Below are positions 1-7,498 of a DNA stretch of 64,000 nt, piece after piece; the stretch's first letter is position 1, and each line of letters opens with the position of its first letter. Under the pieces are notes generated by a model. The model saw nothing but the letters and a program-made list of their open reading frames with translations. It did not search any database and was not told the origin of the DNA. The translations under genes were made by a program, and so were the position numbers. The DNA is from Polyangiaceae bacterium (GTDB taxonomy: Bacteria > Myxococcota_A > Polyangia > Polyangiales > Polyangiaceae), in the NCBI GenBank assembly GCA_016712345.1, contig JADJRH010000011.1:4216001-4280000 (forward strand). The letters are read 5' to 3'.

Positions 1-42
1 AGCAGTGCGCTTTGGCACGTTCTCTGATCGGCGCTCGCTCCG

Positions 43-789
43 ATGTCTTCGATCGAAACGCCCGATGCCACCACCGCGGCCCCGACGATGTGGATCCACG
101 ACGTGACACCGGGGATCGAAATGGCGTTTCGATTGCCGCTCGCAGGGTGGCCGCGCGCCTTGTTTAAGAGCGGATTTGGTCACGAAAACGCGCGGCTCGT
201 TGTGGATGGGGCGCGCGTCCTTCACGCGACAACGCGCGAAGAACTCGAAGCGGGTGTGGTGGGCGAACTGCGCGAGGGTGAAGAAGTGGCCATGCAGCTC
301 ACCGATCGCGGGCTCGTTGTGCGCGCCGGGGGCAAGCGAGCGCTTCGAGAAGATCGCGTGTTTGCAAAACCCACGCGCTCGGCGTGGATCCACGCGTTCG
401 TCGCGCTCTTTGGCTCCGCGGCGGGATTTGTGGCGAGCGCGTTTTATCTGATGAAGTCGAGCTATCTGGCGAGCCTCGACCCGATGTCCTCGGTGTGGGC
501 GCAAAAAATGGGCATTCACACCGCCGGGTGGCACTTGCTGCTCACGTTCACGTTGTTTCCAGCGTCGGTGTGGGGGCAGCGCTTGGGCATTCGTGTTGTT
601 CAAGTGACGAGTTTTGTTTTTTTCTGCATCCACGTGGGCATTGCCCTCGCCAACGCCGACATGGCCGATCCCGCGATCGCGTTTTTCAATGCGCTGAGCG
701 GCGTTCTTTTCTTCGTGTCAGTGGTGTACGGCCAGCGAGCGCACCGCGACATGGATCCGATTGTGGCCCTGCGCGAAAACCGCATTTGA
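43..789 (+). CDS. Hypothetical membrane protein
   Basis: A 248-residue protein I do not recognise. The first 100 residues are soluble and look beta-rich. From about residue 110 there are four hydrophobic stretches (about 112-133, 160-178, 187-205 and 212-228), so it is probably an inner-membrane protein with an N-terminal cytoplasmic domain and a polar C-terminal tail. The ATG at 43 is the first in frame. It ends 155 bases before nuoJ and could be co-transcribed with it, but no function can be read from the sequence. Coding appearance and frame length support a real gene. Confidence 0.75.
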   Translation: MSSIETPDATTAAPTMWIHDVTPGIEMAFRLPLAGWPRALFKSGFGHENARLVVDGARVLHATTREELEAGVVGELREGEEVAMQLTDRGLVVRAGGKRALREDRVFAKPTRSAWIHAFVALFGSAAGFVASAFYLMKSSYLASLDPMSSVWAQKMGIHTAGWHLLLTFTLFPASVWGQRLGIRVVQVTSFVFFCIHVGIALANADMADPAIAFFNALSGVLFFVSVVYGQRAHRDMDPIVALRENRI

Positions 790-943
790 TTCACAGGACG
801 CCCTGCGTCCGTTTTCGGGCCGAGTTGGGCGCTTCGCGCGGGTCGCCCCGGTCGCGCCGTGAATCGTCCCGACTGGCCGCGGTTTTTTCGCGCAGATCGC
901 GGTTGAATGGAAACGCGAGGCCGACTAGCGTCCGCCGCGCGCT

Positions 944-1459
944 ATGCCTCCCCTCAGCGTGGTCGCTTTCATGTTGCTCGCGGCACTGACCCTCGGTTCC
1001 GCCGGCATTGTTGCGTTTTCTAAAAACATCATCCATTCGGCGCTTGCGCTGCTCGGAACGTTTTTGGGAATCGCCGGACTTTACGTGACGCTCTCGGCCG
1101 ACTTTCTCGCAGCCACGCAAGTGCTTGTGTACGTCGGCGGCACGCTCACGCTGATCCTGTTCGCCGTGATGCTCACGAGCCGCATCGAGGACATGAAAGT
1201 GTCCAACCCGCAGGGTGGTGTGGCGGTGGCGTTCGGTCTTATCGCCGTGGCGCTGCTGGTGCTCGGCAAAGTCGCCACTGAAACCAACTGGCCTTCGGAG
1301 GCAAAGCCGGCGGTGCCATCCACAGCAAAGCTCGGTCACGCGTTCTTGGGTGAGTACCTTCTGCCCTTTGAAATCGGCTCGGTGGTGCTCCTCGCGGCGA
1401 TGATCGGCTCGGTGGTGCTCGCTCGACGCGCGGTCAAGCGCGCCTGGGAGAAAGGCTGA
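944..1459 (+). CDS. nuoJ: NADH-quinone oxidoreductase subunit J
   Basis: Membrane-arm subunit of respiratory complex I, which couples NADH oxidation to quinone reduction and proton translocation. The 171 residues are of normal family length and show five predicted membrane helices. The typical NuoJ block is visible at about residues 55-80 (the AATQVLVYVGG segment followed by LFAVMLT). The next gene, nuoK, starts 6 bases after its stop, the usual J-K order. The remaining nuo genes are not in the window, so this is a detached J-K pair or the edge of a broken-up nuo locus. Confidence 0.93.
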   Translation: MPPLSVVAFMLLAALTLGSAGIVAFSKNIIHSALALLGTFLGIAGLYVTLSADFLAATQVLVYVGGTLTLILFAVMLTSRIEDMKVSNPQGGVAVAFGLIAVALLVLGKVATETNWPSEAKPAVPSTAKLGHAFLGEYLLPFEIGSVVLLAAMIGSVVLARRAVKRAWEKG

Positions 1460-1465
1460 GCCGCA

Positions 1466-1774
1466 ATGGAAATCGGGTTGGTTCATTACCTCACCGTTGG
1501 CGCCGTTCTTTTTGGGCTCGGCCTGTTCACGGTGATGACGCGCAAAAACGCGGTCGGCATTCTTTTGGGCGTTGAACTCATTCTCAACGCGGCGGCGCTC
1601 AACTTCGTCGCGTTTGAACACTTTGTGGCCGGTGGCGTTTCGGGCCAGGTGTTCACGGTGTTCATTATCGTGCTCGCAGCGAGCGAGGCCGCGATCGCGC
1701 TGGCGATCGTGCTTCAGGTGTATCGCAGCTACCGCAGCATCATGGCCGATAGGCTGACCGCGCTGAAGAACTGA
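1466..1774 (+). CDS. nuoK: NADH-quinone oxidoreductase subunit K
   Basis: Complex I proton-pumping membrane subunit of 102 residues, the usual size. It has three membrane helices, and the conserved membrane glutamate is seen in the LLGVELILNA segment at about residue 37; a second acidic position lies in the third helix (AASEAAIA). It follows nuoJ by 6 bases. No nuoL/M/N follows: the stop codon lies inside an 8-base duplication at the edge of a small inverted-repeat mobile element (1776-1896), which now separates nuoK from whatever was downstream. Confidence 0.94.
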   Translation: MEIGLVHYLTVGAVLFGLGLFTVMTRKNAVGILLGVELILNAAALNFVAFEHFVAGGVSGQVFTVFIIVLAASEAAIALAIVLQVYRSYRSIMADRLTALKN

Positions 1775-1775
1775 G

Positions 1776-1896
1776 GGTAATGCTCCACGTGCGCTGCGCG
1801 CCCCAAATCGTCGGTCGTCGTCCTCAAAATAGCAGACGTATTCCTGCGTCCTCTTCCCTAGCTTTGGGGCGCTCGCGACGCACGTAGAGCATTACC
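1776..1896. mobile_element. MITE-like element with 8-bp target duplication
   Basis: A 121-base element bounded by 32/34-base imperfect terminal inverted repeats. The left end reads GGTAATGCTCCACGTGCG and the right end, reversed, GGTAATGCTCTACGTGCG; both arms finish in GCCCCAAA. It is flanked by a perfect direct repeat GAACTGAG at 1768-1775 and 1897-1904, the signature of target-site duplication. It holds no gene. The core (about 1808-1862) has a smaller hairpin around AGCAGACGT. The insertion is exactly at the nuoK stop codon, which the duplication preserves. It may also serve as a transcription terminator. The transposase family that mobilised it is unknown. Confidence 0.85.
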
Positions 1897-1982
1897 GAAC
1901 TGAGCGTCTGCCCCAAAACATCATTTAAAAAAGTTTGGCCCGCGCCCTTGTCAAAAGGCTCAGGCAACGCATTTTTTGGGCC

Positions 1983-2231
1983 ATGCACATCGCTCAAGAC
2001 CCGCTGGTTGTCGGCTTCGTTGAAATCAATTTGGGCAACACAAAGGTTCGGGTTCCGGTTCGCCAATCCAAAGAAAACACGGGCGAACCGGTCGCGAGGT
2101 TTGTGGCAGACGCTTCGGGAGCAGGCGTGATTTGGGTGCGCGACGGCGCATCGGAACGTGATGTTGAAAGCGCTATGAGCATCGCGGCGCGGGATGCTGC
2201 CAAACACTTCTCACGAAAACTTCTCAACTAA
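1983..2231 (+). CDS. Small hypothetical protein
   Basis: An 82-residue reading frame, probably starting at the ATG at 1983 (a longer TTG start at 1935 is possible). The translation looks protein-like: an N-terminal beta-rich half (VVGFVEINLGNTKVRVPVR) and a C-terminal amphipathic helix rich in Ala, Arg and Ser. No signal peptide, membrane segment or recognised family. It lies alone between the mobile element and the convergent phosphoesterase gene. It could be a chance frame. Confidence 0.45.
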   Translation: MHIAQDPLVVGFVEINLGNTKVRVPVRQSKENTGEPVARFVADASGAGVIWVRDGASERDVESAMSIAARDAAKHFSRKLLN

Positions 2232-2259
2232 AAAGAACGGCCCCGCGGCAGCGCGCAAT

Positions 2260-3516
2260 TCATCGCTCAGTTGCCCGTGGGATCGAAAAGTCGACGGAGC
2301 CGTACGCGTCGCGTGAGACGGCGAGTTGCTCCGGTTGAAATCCTTCCAAAAAGCGAAACAGCAGCAGGCGTGCGTCGGCGCCGATGTGCCCTTTCACAAG
2401 ACGACCGGTTGCGCGATCGCGCAAGCCAACCGGAAAGTCCGGCGGAGATAAGTTCGCCCGCACTTTCACCCGCTCGCCGCTGTCGAGCAACGCTTCGCCC
2501 GATACTTCGACCGCGTTCTCGTAGATCAATACGCGCGAGCCAAACTCAGTTCGACCATACGAGTTGTCCGCGATCACAAGCTGAAAGTCGTCGTCGCACA
2601 GCACGCTTGGTGTGTCGCCGCTGGGAGTGTGTCCGACAACAACGCGGAAGATGTCGGCGCGCTGAAGCTGGTCCACAAGAGCGCGTGGTGGAAGTTGGGG
2701 ATTGCCCAGCGCATCGGCGGGCCGACCGTACACAACGCTCGCTTGGTTGAAGCGTGTTCCCGAGGCCGGCGCTTGGTACGCAACGATCGGTGCCCACGCG
2801 GGTGTTCCGTTCTCAACGCGTTCGTCTCGATACGCGCGAATCTGCGCTTCGTAAAACGCGTTGAGTTCGGCAATCCAATCGTTTGGATGCGCGATGCGTG
2901 ACGCGACCCCCGGCACAACGCCGAGGTTTTCGGGCGTCACGGCGCCGTGAACAAAGAGCGTGGACCCGCTTCGAAATGCGAGCGCACACGCGGAGAGGTA
3001 TTGCGTGAGCGGGCCGTCGGGTGCGAGGTCGGTTTCGAACGAGCGCACCACGTCTTCGTCGGAGCTGCCGGCTCCGTCGTGCACCAGTTCAGCGCGGCGC
3101 ATTTCGAACGCTTTGCCCGCGCCCATCGTGTTTGAAAATGTCCACTTGAGGAGCGCGGCGCGGCCGGCGTCGACCACCTCGCGCGGCGCTCGAGTGGGTG
3201 AGCGGCCCGCAAGCTCGCGGACCAGGCGGAGCTTGTTGAGATCGCGATTGCCGGCGAGCAACACAACGCGGTCGCCGTAGCGACGCTTGGCATCGAGAAG
3301 CGTTGCGACGACGCGTCGAGACGCCGGGCCGCGATCGATCGCGTCGCCGCCGAACACCAACACCGCACCGGGCGCGAGTTGGAGCGAGCCGTGTTGGAGC
3401 GAAACGAGGGGATTGTCGCGCGCGAAGTCTTCGAGCTTTGTCCAGATGCCTTCGACATCGGTGAGGTACGCAATCGCGCTCATCGCAACGCTTCGATCAT
3501 CGGAAGGGATGTTCAT
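2260..3516 (-). CDS. Calcineurin-like metallophosphoesterase
   Basis: A metal-dependent phosphoesterase, substrate unknown. The family metal ligands are visible: an Asp in YLTDVEG (residue 20), GGDAIDRG (56-63), GNRD (89-92) and VVGHTPSG near residue 293. At 418 residues it is longer than the minimal domain; the C-terminal third (after about 330) contains an unassigned beta-rich stretch. No signal peptide, so probably cytoplasmic. An alternative ATG lies 11 codons in (MSAIAYL). Its start overlaps the stop of the upstream lipid kinase gene by 4 bases (ATGA), so the two form an operon and may act on related phosphorylated compounds; that link is inference. Confidence 0.85.
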   Translation of the reverse strand: MNIPSDDRSVAMSAIAYLTDVEGIWTKLEDFARDNPLVSLQHGSLQLAPGAVLVFGGDAIDRGPASRRVVATLLDAKRRYGDRVVLLAGNRDLNKLRLVRELAGRSPTRAPREVVDAGRAALLKWTFSNTMGAGKAFEMRRAELVHDGAGSSDEDVVRSFETDLAPDGPLTQYLSACALAFRSGSTLFVHGAVTPENLGVVPGVASRIAHPNDWIAELNAFYEAQIRAYRDERVENGTPAWAPIVAYQAPASGTRFNQASVVYGRPADALGNPQLPPRALVDQLQRADIFRVVVGHTPSGDTPSVLCDDDFQLVIADNSYGRTEFGSRVLIYENAVEVSGEALLDSGERVKVRANLSPPDFPVGLRDRATGRLVKGHIGADARLLLFRFLEGFQPEQLAVSRDAYGSVDFSIPRATER

Positions 3517-4574
3517 CCACGCGGTGGTGCGTAGTAGTCCACGATTCGAATGGGTTCGGTGAGTCGCACGCGAACGGCGCGGCGTTCGCCTCGAACATCA
3601 CCGCCGATTTGAAAGCCTGTGGGCGGATCCATTTCGATGGTCACGTCCTCCACAAAGTAGTCGAAAATAGTGGAGAGGTTTTGGTAGTCGCCGCGGAAGA
3701 TGCCGCGCACGTTGGCTACGAACTCCATCGGCGACATGTTCGAAATGCGAAGCTGCATGCGATCGGGCCGGTCTTCTGCGAACGGAAACACTCGCAAACC
3801 GAAGCCGTAATACGGAATGGTGCCGCAGCAGGCGATGATGGCCGGGCCTTCGTAAACGACGGCGCCTTTTCGAATGGGCGCGCCGAGGACTTTGCCTCGA
3901 TCGCCAATGCGAAACGCGTCGGCTCCGTTGTTCACAACGCGACAGTGTGCCGTGCGTCGAAACAGGTATCTCGGCACGGTGCTCGTGGATGCGCTGATCG
4001 CGTAAGCAACAGGGCCGGCAACAAGGCGTTTCAGGGGGCCGCGACCGAGCGCGCCTTTGACAGAGTTGTAGTCGCGAAGAGCTTGAGCATCGACGCCGAA
4101 TCCGCAGAACGGCGCATAGAGTCCTTCGGCTTCGACGAGGCGAAGAAGTCGACTGCCGGCGTCTTCACGGAGGCGCTGAAGGTCTGCCGCGAGGGAGCGG
4201 CCGGCTTTTCCAGCGCCGCTCGCGCCGACAACCCACGCGAGCGAGTTTCCGGTGCCCAATCGAAACAATCCGAACCGAGGGAGCTTGGCGTTTCGGCGGC
4301 GGGCCTCTTTCACCACCGAGGTGACGACCACAGTGAAGGTGCCGTCGCCGCCGCCGGTGAGAATGGTGCCGTAGCCGCGGTCTACAAGGGTGCGGGCGAT
4401 GTGTTCGCTCTCTTCAACGCGTCGCGAAACGAAGAGGTCGCCGCTGTCGAGAATTTGATCGAGGGTTTCGATCACTTCAGCGGTGACGCTCTTGGCGTTG
4501 CCGTTTACCACCACAGCGATGCGGTCGTCGGCTGCCTTGGGTGGAGTGCTTTGAGGCTCAACATCGGATGCCAC
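3513..4574 (-). CDS. Diacylglycerol/lipid kinase catalytic-domain protein
   Basis: Member of the DAGK/sphingosine-kinase superfamily (353 residues), expected to phosphorylate a lipid or related hydroxyl substrate using ATP. The nucleotide-binding GGGDGT motif is at residues 74-79, preceded by VVVNGNAKS at 21-29, and followed by RLGTGNSLAW, the usual second conserved block. The C-terminal half is the beta-sandwich characteristic of the family. No membrane segment is seen. It is the first gene of a two-gene operon with the metallophosphoesterase (4-base overlap) and is divergent from the gene at 4736. Confidence 0.85.
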   Translation of the reverse strand: MASDVEPQSTPPKAADDRIAVVVNGNAKSVTAEVIETLDQILDSGDLFVSRRVEESEHIARTLVDRGYGTILTGGGDGTFTVVVTSVVKEARRRNAKLPRFGLFRLGTGNSLAWVVGASGAGKAGRSLAADLQRLREDAGSRLLRLVEAEGLYAPFCGFGVDAQALRDYNSVKGALGRGPLKRLVAGPVAYAISASTSTVPRYLFRRTAHCRVVNNGADAFRIGDRGKVLGAPIRKGAVVYEGPAIIACCGTIPYYGFGLRVFPFAEDRPDRMQLRISNMSPMEFVANVRGIFRGDYQNLSTIFDYFVEDVTIEMDPPTGFQIGGDVRGERRAVRVRLTEPIRIVDYYAPPRG

Positions 4575-4735
4575 GCGTGGAAGGCTACGCTATTTGGCCG
4601 AGTGTCGGCATTCGGCGGCGGTTATCACCGGCTTCGGTAGAAACTGTGGACCAAAAAGTTCGAAACGTGGTAAGCCGCGGCCCGTAACCGATTTGAAAGG
4701 CTTGACAGCCGCGCAGGGCGAACGGGACCAAGCTC

Positions 4736-5578
4736 ATGCCGAAGAAGATCAGTAACCGCAAAGGGTCGAAGACTGCGGCCCCCAAGGCAAAAGGGAAAGG
4801 GAAGGCGAAAGCCGCTCCCGCCCGAAAACCCGCGGTGACGAAAACGATTAAGAAGAGTGTCGCAAAGGCCAAACCTGAAAAGGCGGTGGCGAAAGCCAAG
4901 CCTTCGAAGGCGGTCAAAGGCAAGGTGAAGGGCAAGGCCGAAAAAGGCCGCTCAGGGTCGAAGTCCGGCCTTTCGGGCGCGCTGGCCTCCGTGACGCCGC
5001 CGACCGATCCGGTCATTCGCGACGACGGCAAAGGCGCTCCGCTCAAACGAAAGTTGGGGCTTCGGGGCGCGGCACCGTGGGCGGCAAGGCACGCCGCCAA
5101 ACACGCGGCGGAGGCTCGGGCACGTGCGGCTCAACCCGCCCCGCCCGGCAGCGCACGTGCAACCATTCGGGTGCCGCAGGAAGCCGAGCAGATCAAGGCG
5201 AAGATCAGCGAGCTTTACAACCAAACGCAGAAGATCCGCACCCTGCGGAAGCGCCTCGACAAGGGCTTTTTCGAAATTGGAGAGATCCTTTTCGACATTC
5301 AGCAGCAGGATCTTCACCAAGCGAAGGGCTACGGAACGTTTGAAGCGTTTTTGGAGCGCGAGATCGATCTCGGCAAGCAAACGGCGCTCAAGCTCATCAA
5401 GATCTCGCACACGTTTCAGCGAGACGCTGCGCTCGACTACGGAATGGATCGACTGATCCAGGCGCTCGCCGCGCTCGAAGGTGAGCTGCTGCCGAAAGCG
5501 GCTCCGTCGGCGCCCGGCTCCGCGCAAGCACTTCCGCTCAAACCGCCCATGCGTATCGTGGGCGGCGGCAGCGTGTAG
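4736..5578 (+). CDS. Lys/Ala-rich histone-H1-like protein with C-terminal helical domain
   Basis: Residues 1-80 are a basic, low-complexity Lys/Ala/Pro tail resembling histone H1 C-termini and bacterial H1-like proteins, which bind DNA or RNA nonspecifically. A linker rich in Ala and His follows (about 105-130). Residues about 145-265 form a compact domain of charged helices (KIRTLRKRLDKGFFEIGEIL, then a YGTFEAFLEREIDLGKQTAL segment). The second part resembles small domains in other deltaproteobacterial proteins that I cannot name with certainty. A nucleoid-associated or DNA-binding role is inferred from the tail only. It is divergent from the lipid kinase gene. Confidence 0.75.
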   Translation: MPKKISNRKGSKTAAPKAKGKGKAKAAPARKPAVTKTIKKSVAKAKPEKAVAKAKPSKAVKGKVKGKAEKGRSGSKSGLSGALASVTPPTDPVIRDDGKGAPLKRKLGLRGAAPWAARHAAKHAAEARARAAQPAPPGSARATIRVPQEAEQIKAKISELYNQTQKIRTLRKRLDKGFFEIGEILFDIQQQDLHQAKGYGTFEAFLEREIDLGKQTALKLIKISHTFQRDAALDYGMDRLIQALAALEGELLPKAAPSAPGSAQALPLKPPMRIVGGGSV

Positions 5579-5630
5579 TTTCAGCCTTCAAGCCTTCCCA
5601 AAGCCTCTTTTCATCACACAGCGCACATTT

Positions 5631-5708
5631 GGATGTGCCCCCCGCGGCGAGCGAAGCGAGCCGCTTGGGGGGCACGGGCGCGCGAATGCGCGACCATGGG
5701 GGGCATCC
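5631..5708. repeat. REP-like nested hairpin repeat
   Basis: In the 307-base gap between two convergent genes lies a palindromic unit. The outer arms are GGATGTGCCCCCC (5631-5643) and GGGGGGCATCC (5698-5708). An inner hairpin pairs GTGCCCCCCGCGGC (5635-5648) with GCCGCTTGGGGGGCAC (5660-5675) around a GAGCGAAGCGA loop. It looks like a dispersed extragenic palindrome and could end transcription from both sides. The rest of the gap (5709-5886) holds several GTACACAACG/CGTTGTGTAC copies and no gene. Confidence 0.6.
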
Positions 5709-5886
5709 ATAAAAAGCGATGAGTACACAACGGGTCGGCGACACGTTACTGCACTTGCGAGTACGCAAAGTGCCGACGAGGCTTTTTCGTCGTTGAGTAC
5801 ACAACGCAGCAGGGAGCGTTGGTGAAAGCGTTGTGTACACACCATTGTGGGGTGCGTTTGATGTGTACGCTTTTGGGCAGCGGCGC

Positions 5887-7173
5887 TCAGTCTTCGAGAA
5901 AATCGAGATCTTTGCCGTGTGTTTCGTCGAGCAGCACAATGGAACCGACGGCGAGAACGAAGGTCACAAGGCCGACAAGTTGGGCGGAGTTGAGTACACC
6001 CATTTTTGGGGTGAGGCTCTCAAACGCGAGCGTCATGGGGGCAACGGCGCCGCGAACAAAGTTGGGAACGGTGGTTGTCGCGGTGGCGCGCAGGTTGGTT
6101 CCGAATTGTTCGGAGGCGACGGTGACGAAAACGGCCCAATAACCGGTGGCAAATCCGAGGAGGGCGCACGTTGTGTAAAACGCGGTTTTTGAGGACGCGC
6201 CAACGGTGAAGTAGGCGACCAAAAACAGACCGGTGAGCAAAACGTACACAAGCAGCGCTTTCTTGCGACTGCGAATGATTTGGCTGAGCGCGCCGCTGGA
6301 AAAGTCGCCGAGCGCGAGACCGATGTACGCAAAGAGGAGCGCGTCTTTGGGCTTGGGTACATCTGTCATTTGCATGGCTTTTCCGAACTTGTCGGCGAAG
6401 CTGATCGGCAGGCCGATGACATACCAAATGGGTACACCTACCAAGATGACGGCCAGGTAGCGGCGCAGGCGACCCGGGGGCCAAAACAGTTTGAAGAAGT
6501 TGCCGCGGGAGACTTCGCGCTTCTTCACCTGTTGGAACATGCCGGACTCGTAGACGCCGATGCGAAGAAGAAGGAGCGCGATGCCCATGCCGCCGCCGAC
6601 GAAGTACGCGGTGCGCCAATGCGCAAATGTGCCGACAAACCAAGCCGCGATGGCGCCGCAGATGCCAACGGAGGCAACGATCATTGTGCCGTAACCGCGC
6701 CGCTCTTTGCTCATGCTTTCGCTGACGAGAGTGATGCCCGCACCGAGTTCACCGGCGAGGCCCACGCCTGCGATGAAGCGGAGATAGCCGTACGTGGTGA
6801 TGTCTTGAACGAAGCCGTTGGCGATGTTGGCGATTGAGTAGAGGAGGATGGATCCGAAGAGCACGGAGAGGCGGCCGCGTTTGTCGCCGAGGATGCCCCA
6901 GAGAATGCCGCCGATGAGCATGCCGATCATCTGCCAGCGGAGGATCCAGAGGCCGTCGTCGGCGACTTGAAGTTCTTTGAGGCTGTCGACGCGAACCACT
7001 CCGAAGAGGATGAGGTCGTAGATGTCGACGAAGTAACCGAGTGCGGCGACGAGCACCGCCAGTTGAACAGCGCGGCCTTCGAGCGGAGGTGGACTGGCTG
7101 CGGTGCCTGCCGGCGTGGTGGACGCAGACCCGTCGGGGCCGGGGGGCTCATTCACGGGAGGTGTGTCAGCCAT
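5887..7173 (-). CDS. Major facilitator superfamily transporter
   Basis: Integral membrane secondary transporter of 428 residues with about 12 predicted helices. The MFS signature between helices 2 and 3 is present (GDKRGRLSVLFGS), and the segment FIAGVGLAGELGAG resembles the metabolite:H+ symporter/sugar transporter branch. The substrate cannot be deduced. The start was set at the ATG at 7173 (MADTPPVNEPP), which begins a Pro-rich cytoplasmic tail; an upstream in-frame ATG at 7245 adds an unlikely Arg-rich extension. It is transcribed away from the lipid operon. Confidence 0.85.
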   Translation of the reverse strand: MADTPPVNEPPGPDGSASTTPAGTAASPPPLEGRAVQLAVLVAALGYFVDIYDLILFGVVRVDSLKELQVADDGLWILRWQMIGMLIGGILWGILGDKRGRLSVLFGSILLYSIANIANGFVQDITTYGYLRFIAGVGLAGELGAGITLVSESMSKERRGYGTMIVASVGICGAIAAWFVGTFAHWRTAYFVGGGMGIALLLLRIGVYESGMFQQVKKREVSRGNFFKLFWPPGRLRRYLAVILVGVPIWYVIGLPISFADKFGKAMQMTDVPKPKDALLFAYIGLALGDFSSGALSQIIRSRKKALLVYVLLTGLFLVAYFTVGASSKTAFYTTCALLGFATGYWAVFVTVASEQFGTNLRATATTTVPNFVRGAVAPMTLAFESLTPKMGVLNSAQLVGLVTFVLAVGSIVLLDETHGKDLDFLED

Positions 7174-7498
7174 TGAGTGACGTTCGTAGGAAAGGCGGCT
7201 TTGGGTCAAGAAGGCTGACGAAACGAGGCGCGCGCCGCGCGTCATGGCGCTTTTGTGCGCTGTATAGCGGGCTTTACAAATGTGTGCGGTGGGTGACGAA
7301 ACTTTGACGCACCGGGGCGAAGAGAAGGTGACGAAATTCCGTCAGCGGGGTTGGGAGTTTGTCAGATTCGACACAAAAGAAGGGCGAATTGCTTTTTTCT
7401 TTGGCCTTGGCCCAACTTTCGCTATGGGTTGACGCGCTCGTGTGAGCCGACCCCCGTGATTCCGACCGGCGGCCGCTTTTAGAACCGCCCAGGAGCCC
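7174..7498. promoter_or_regulatory. Divergent intergenic region with GTGACGAAA repeats
   Basis: This 325-base gap separates the MFS gene (minus strand) from the lipid operon (plus strand), so it must hold both promoters. Two copies of GGTGACGAAA occur at about 7292-7301 and 7328-7337. The second is part of a near-palindrome TGACGAAATTCCGTCA (7329-7344), a plausible operator. A purine-rich AGGAG at 7491-7495 precedes the ATG at 7499 and is its ribosome binding site. No clear -10/-35 pair and no gene are seen. Confidence 0.4.

Noticed and set aside
791..1621. 276-codon minus-strand frame across nuoJ
   Set aside because: Its translation is His/Arg/Glu-rich nonsense, and nuoJ is a clear family member on the other strand.
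3609..4640. 343-codon plus-strand open frame opposite the lipid kinase gene
   Set aside because: The minus-strand frame carries the GGGDGT kinase motif; the plus-strand translation is a codon-bias shadow.
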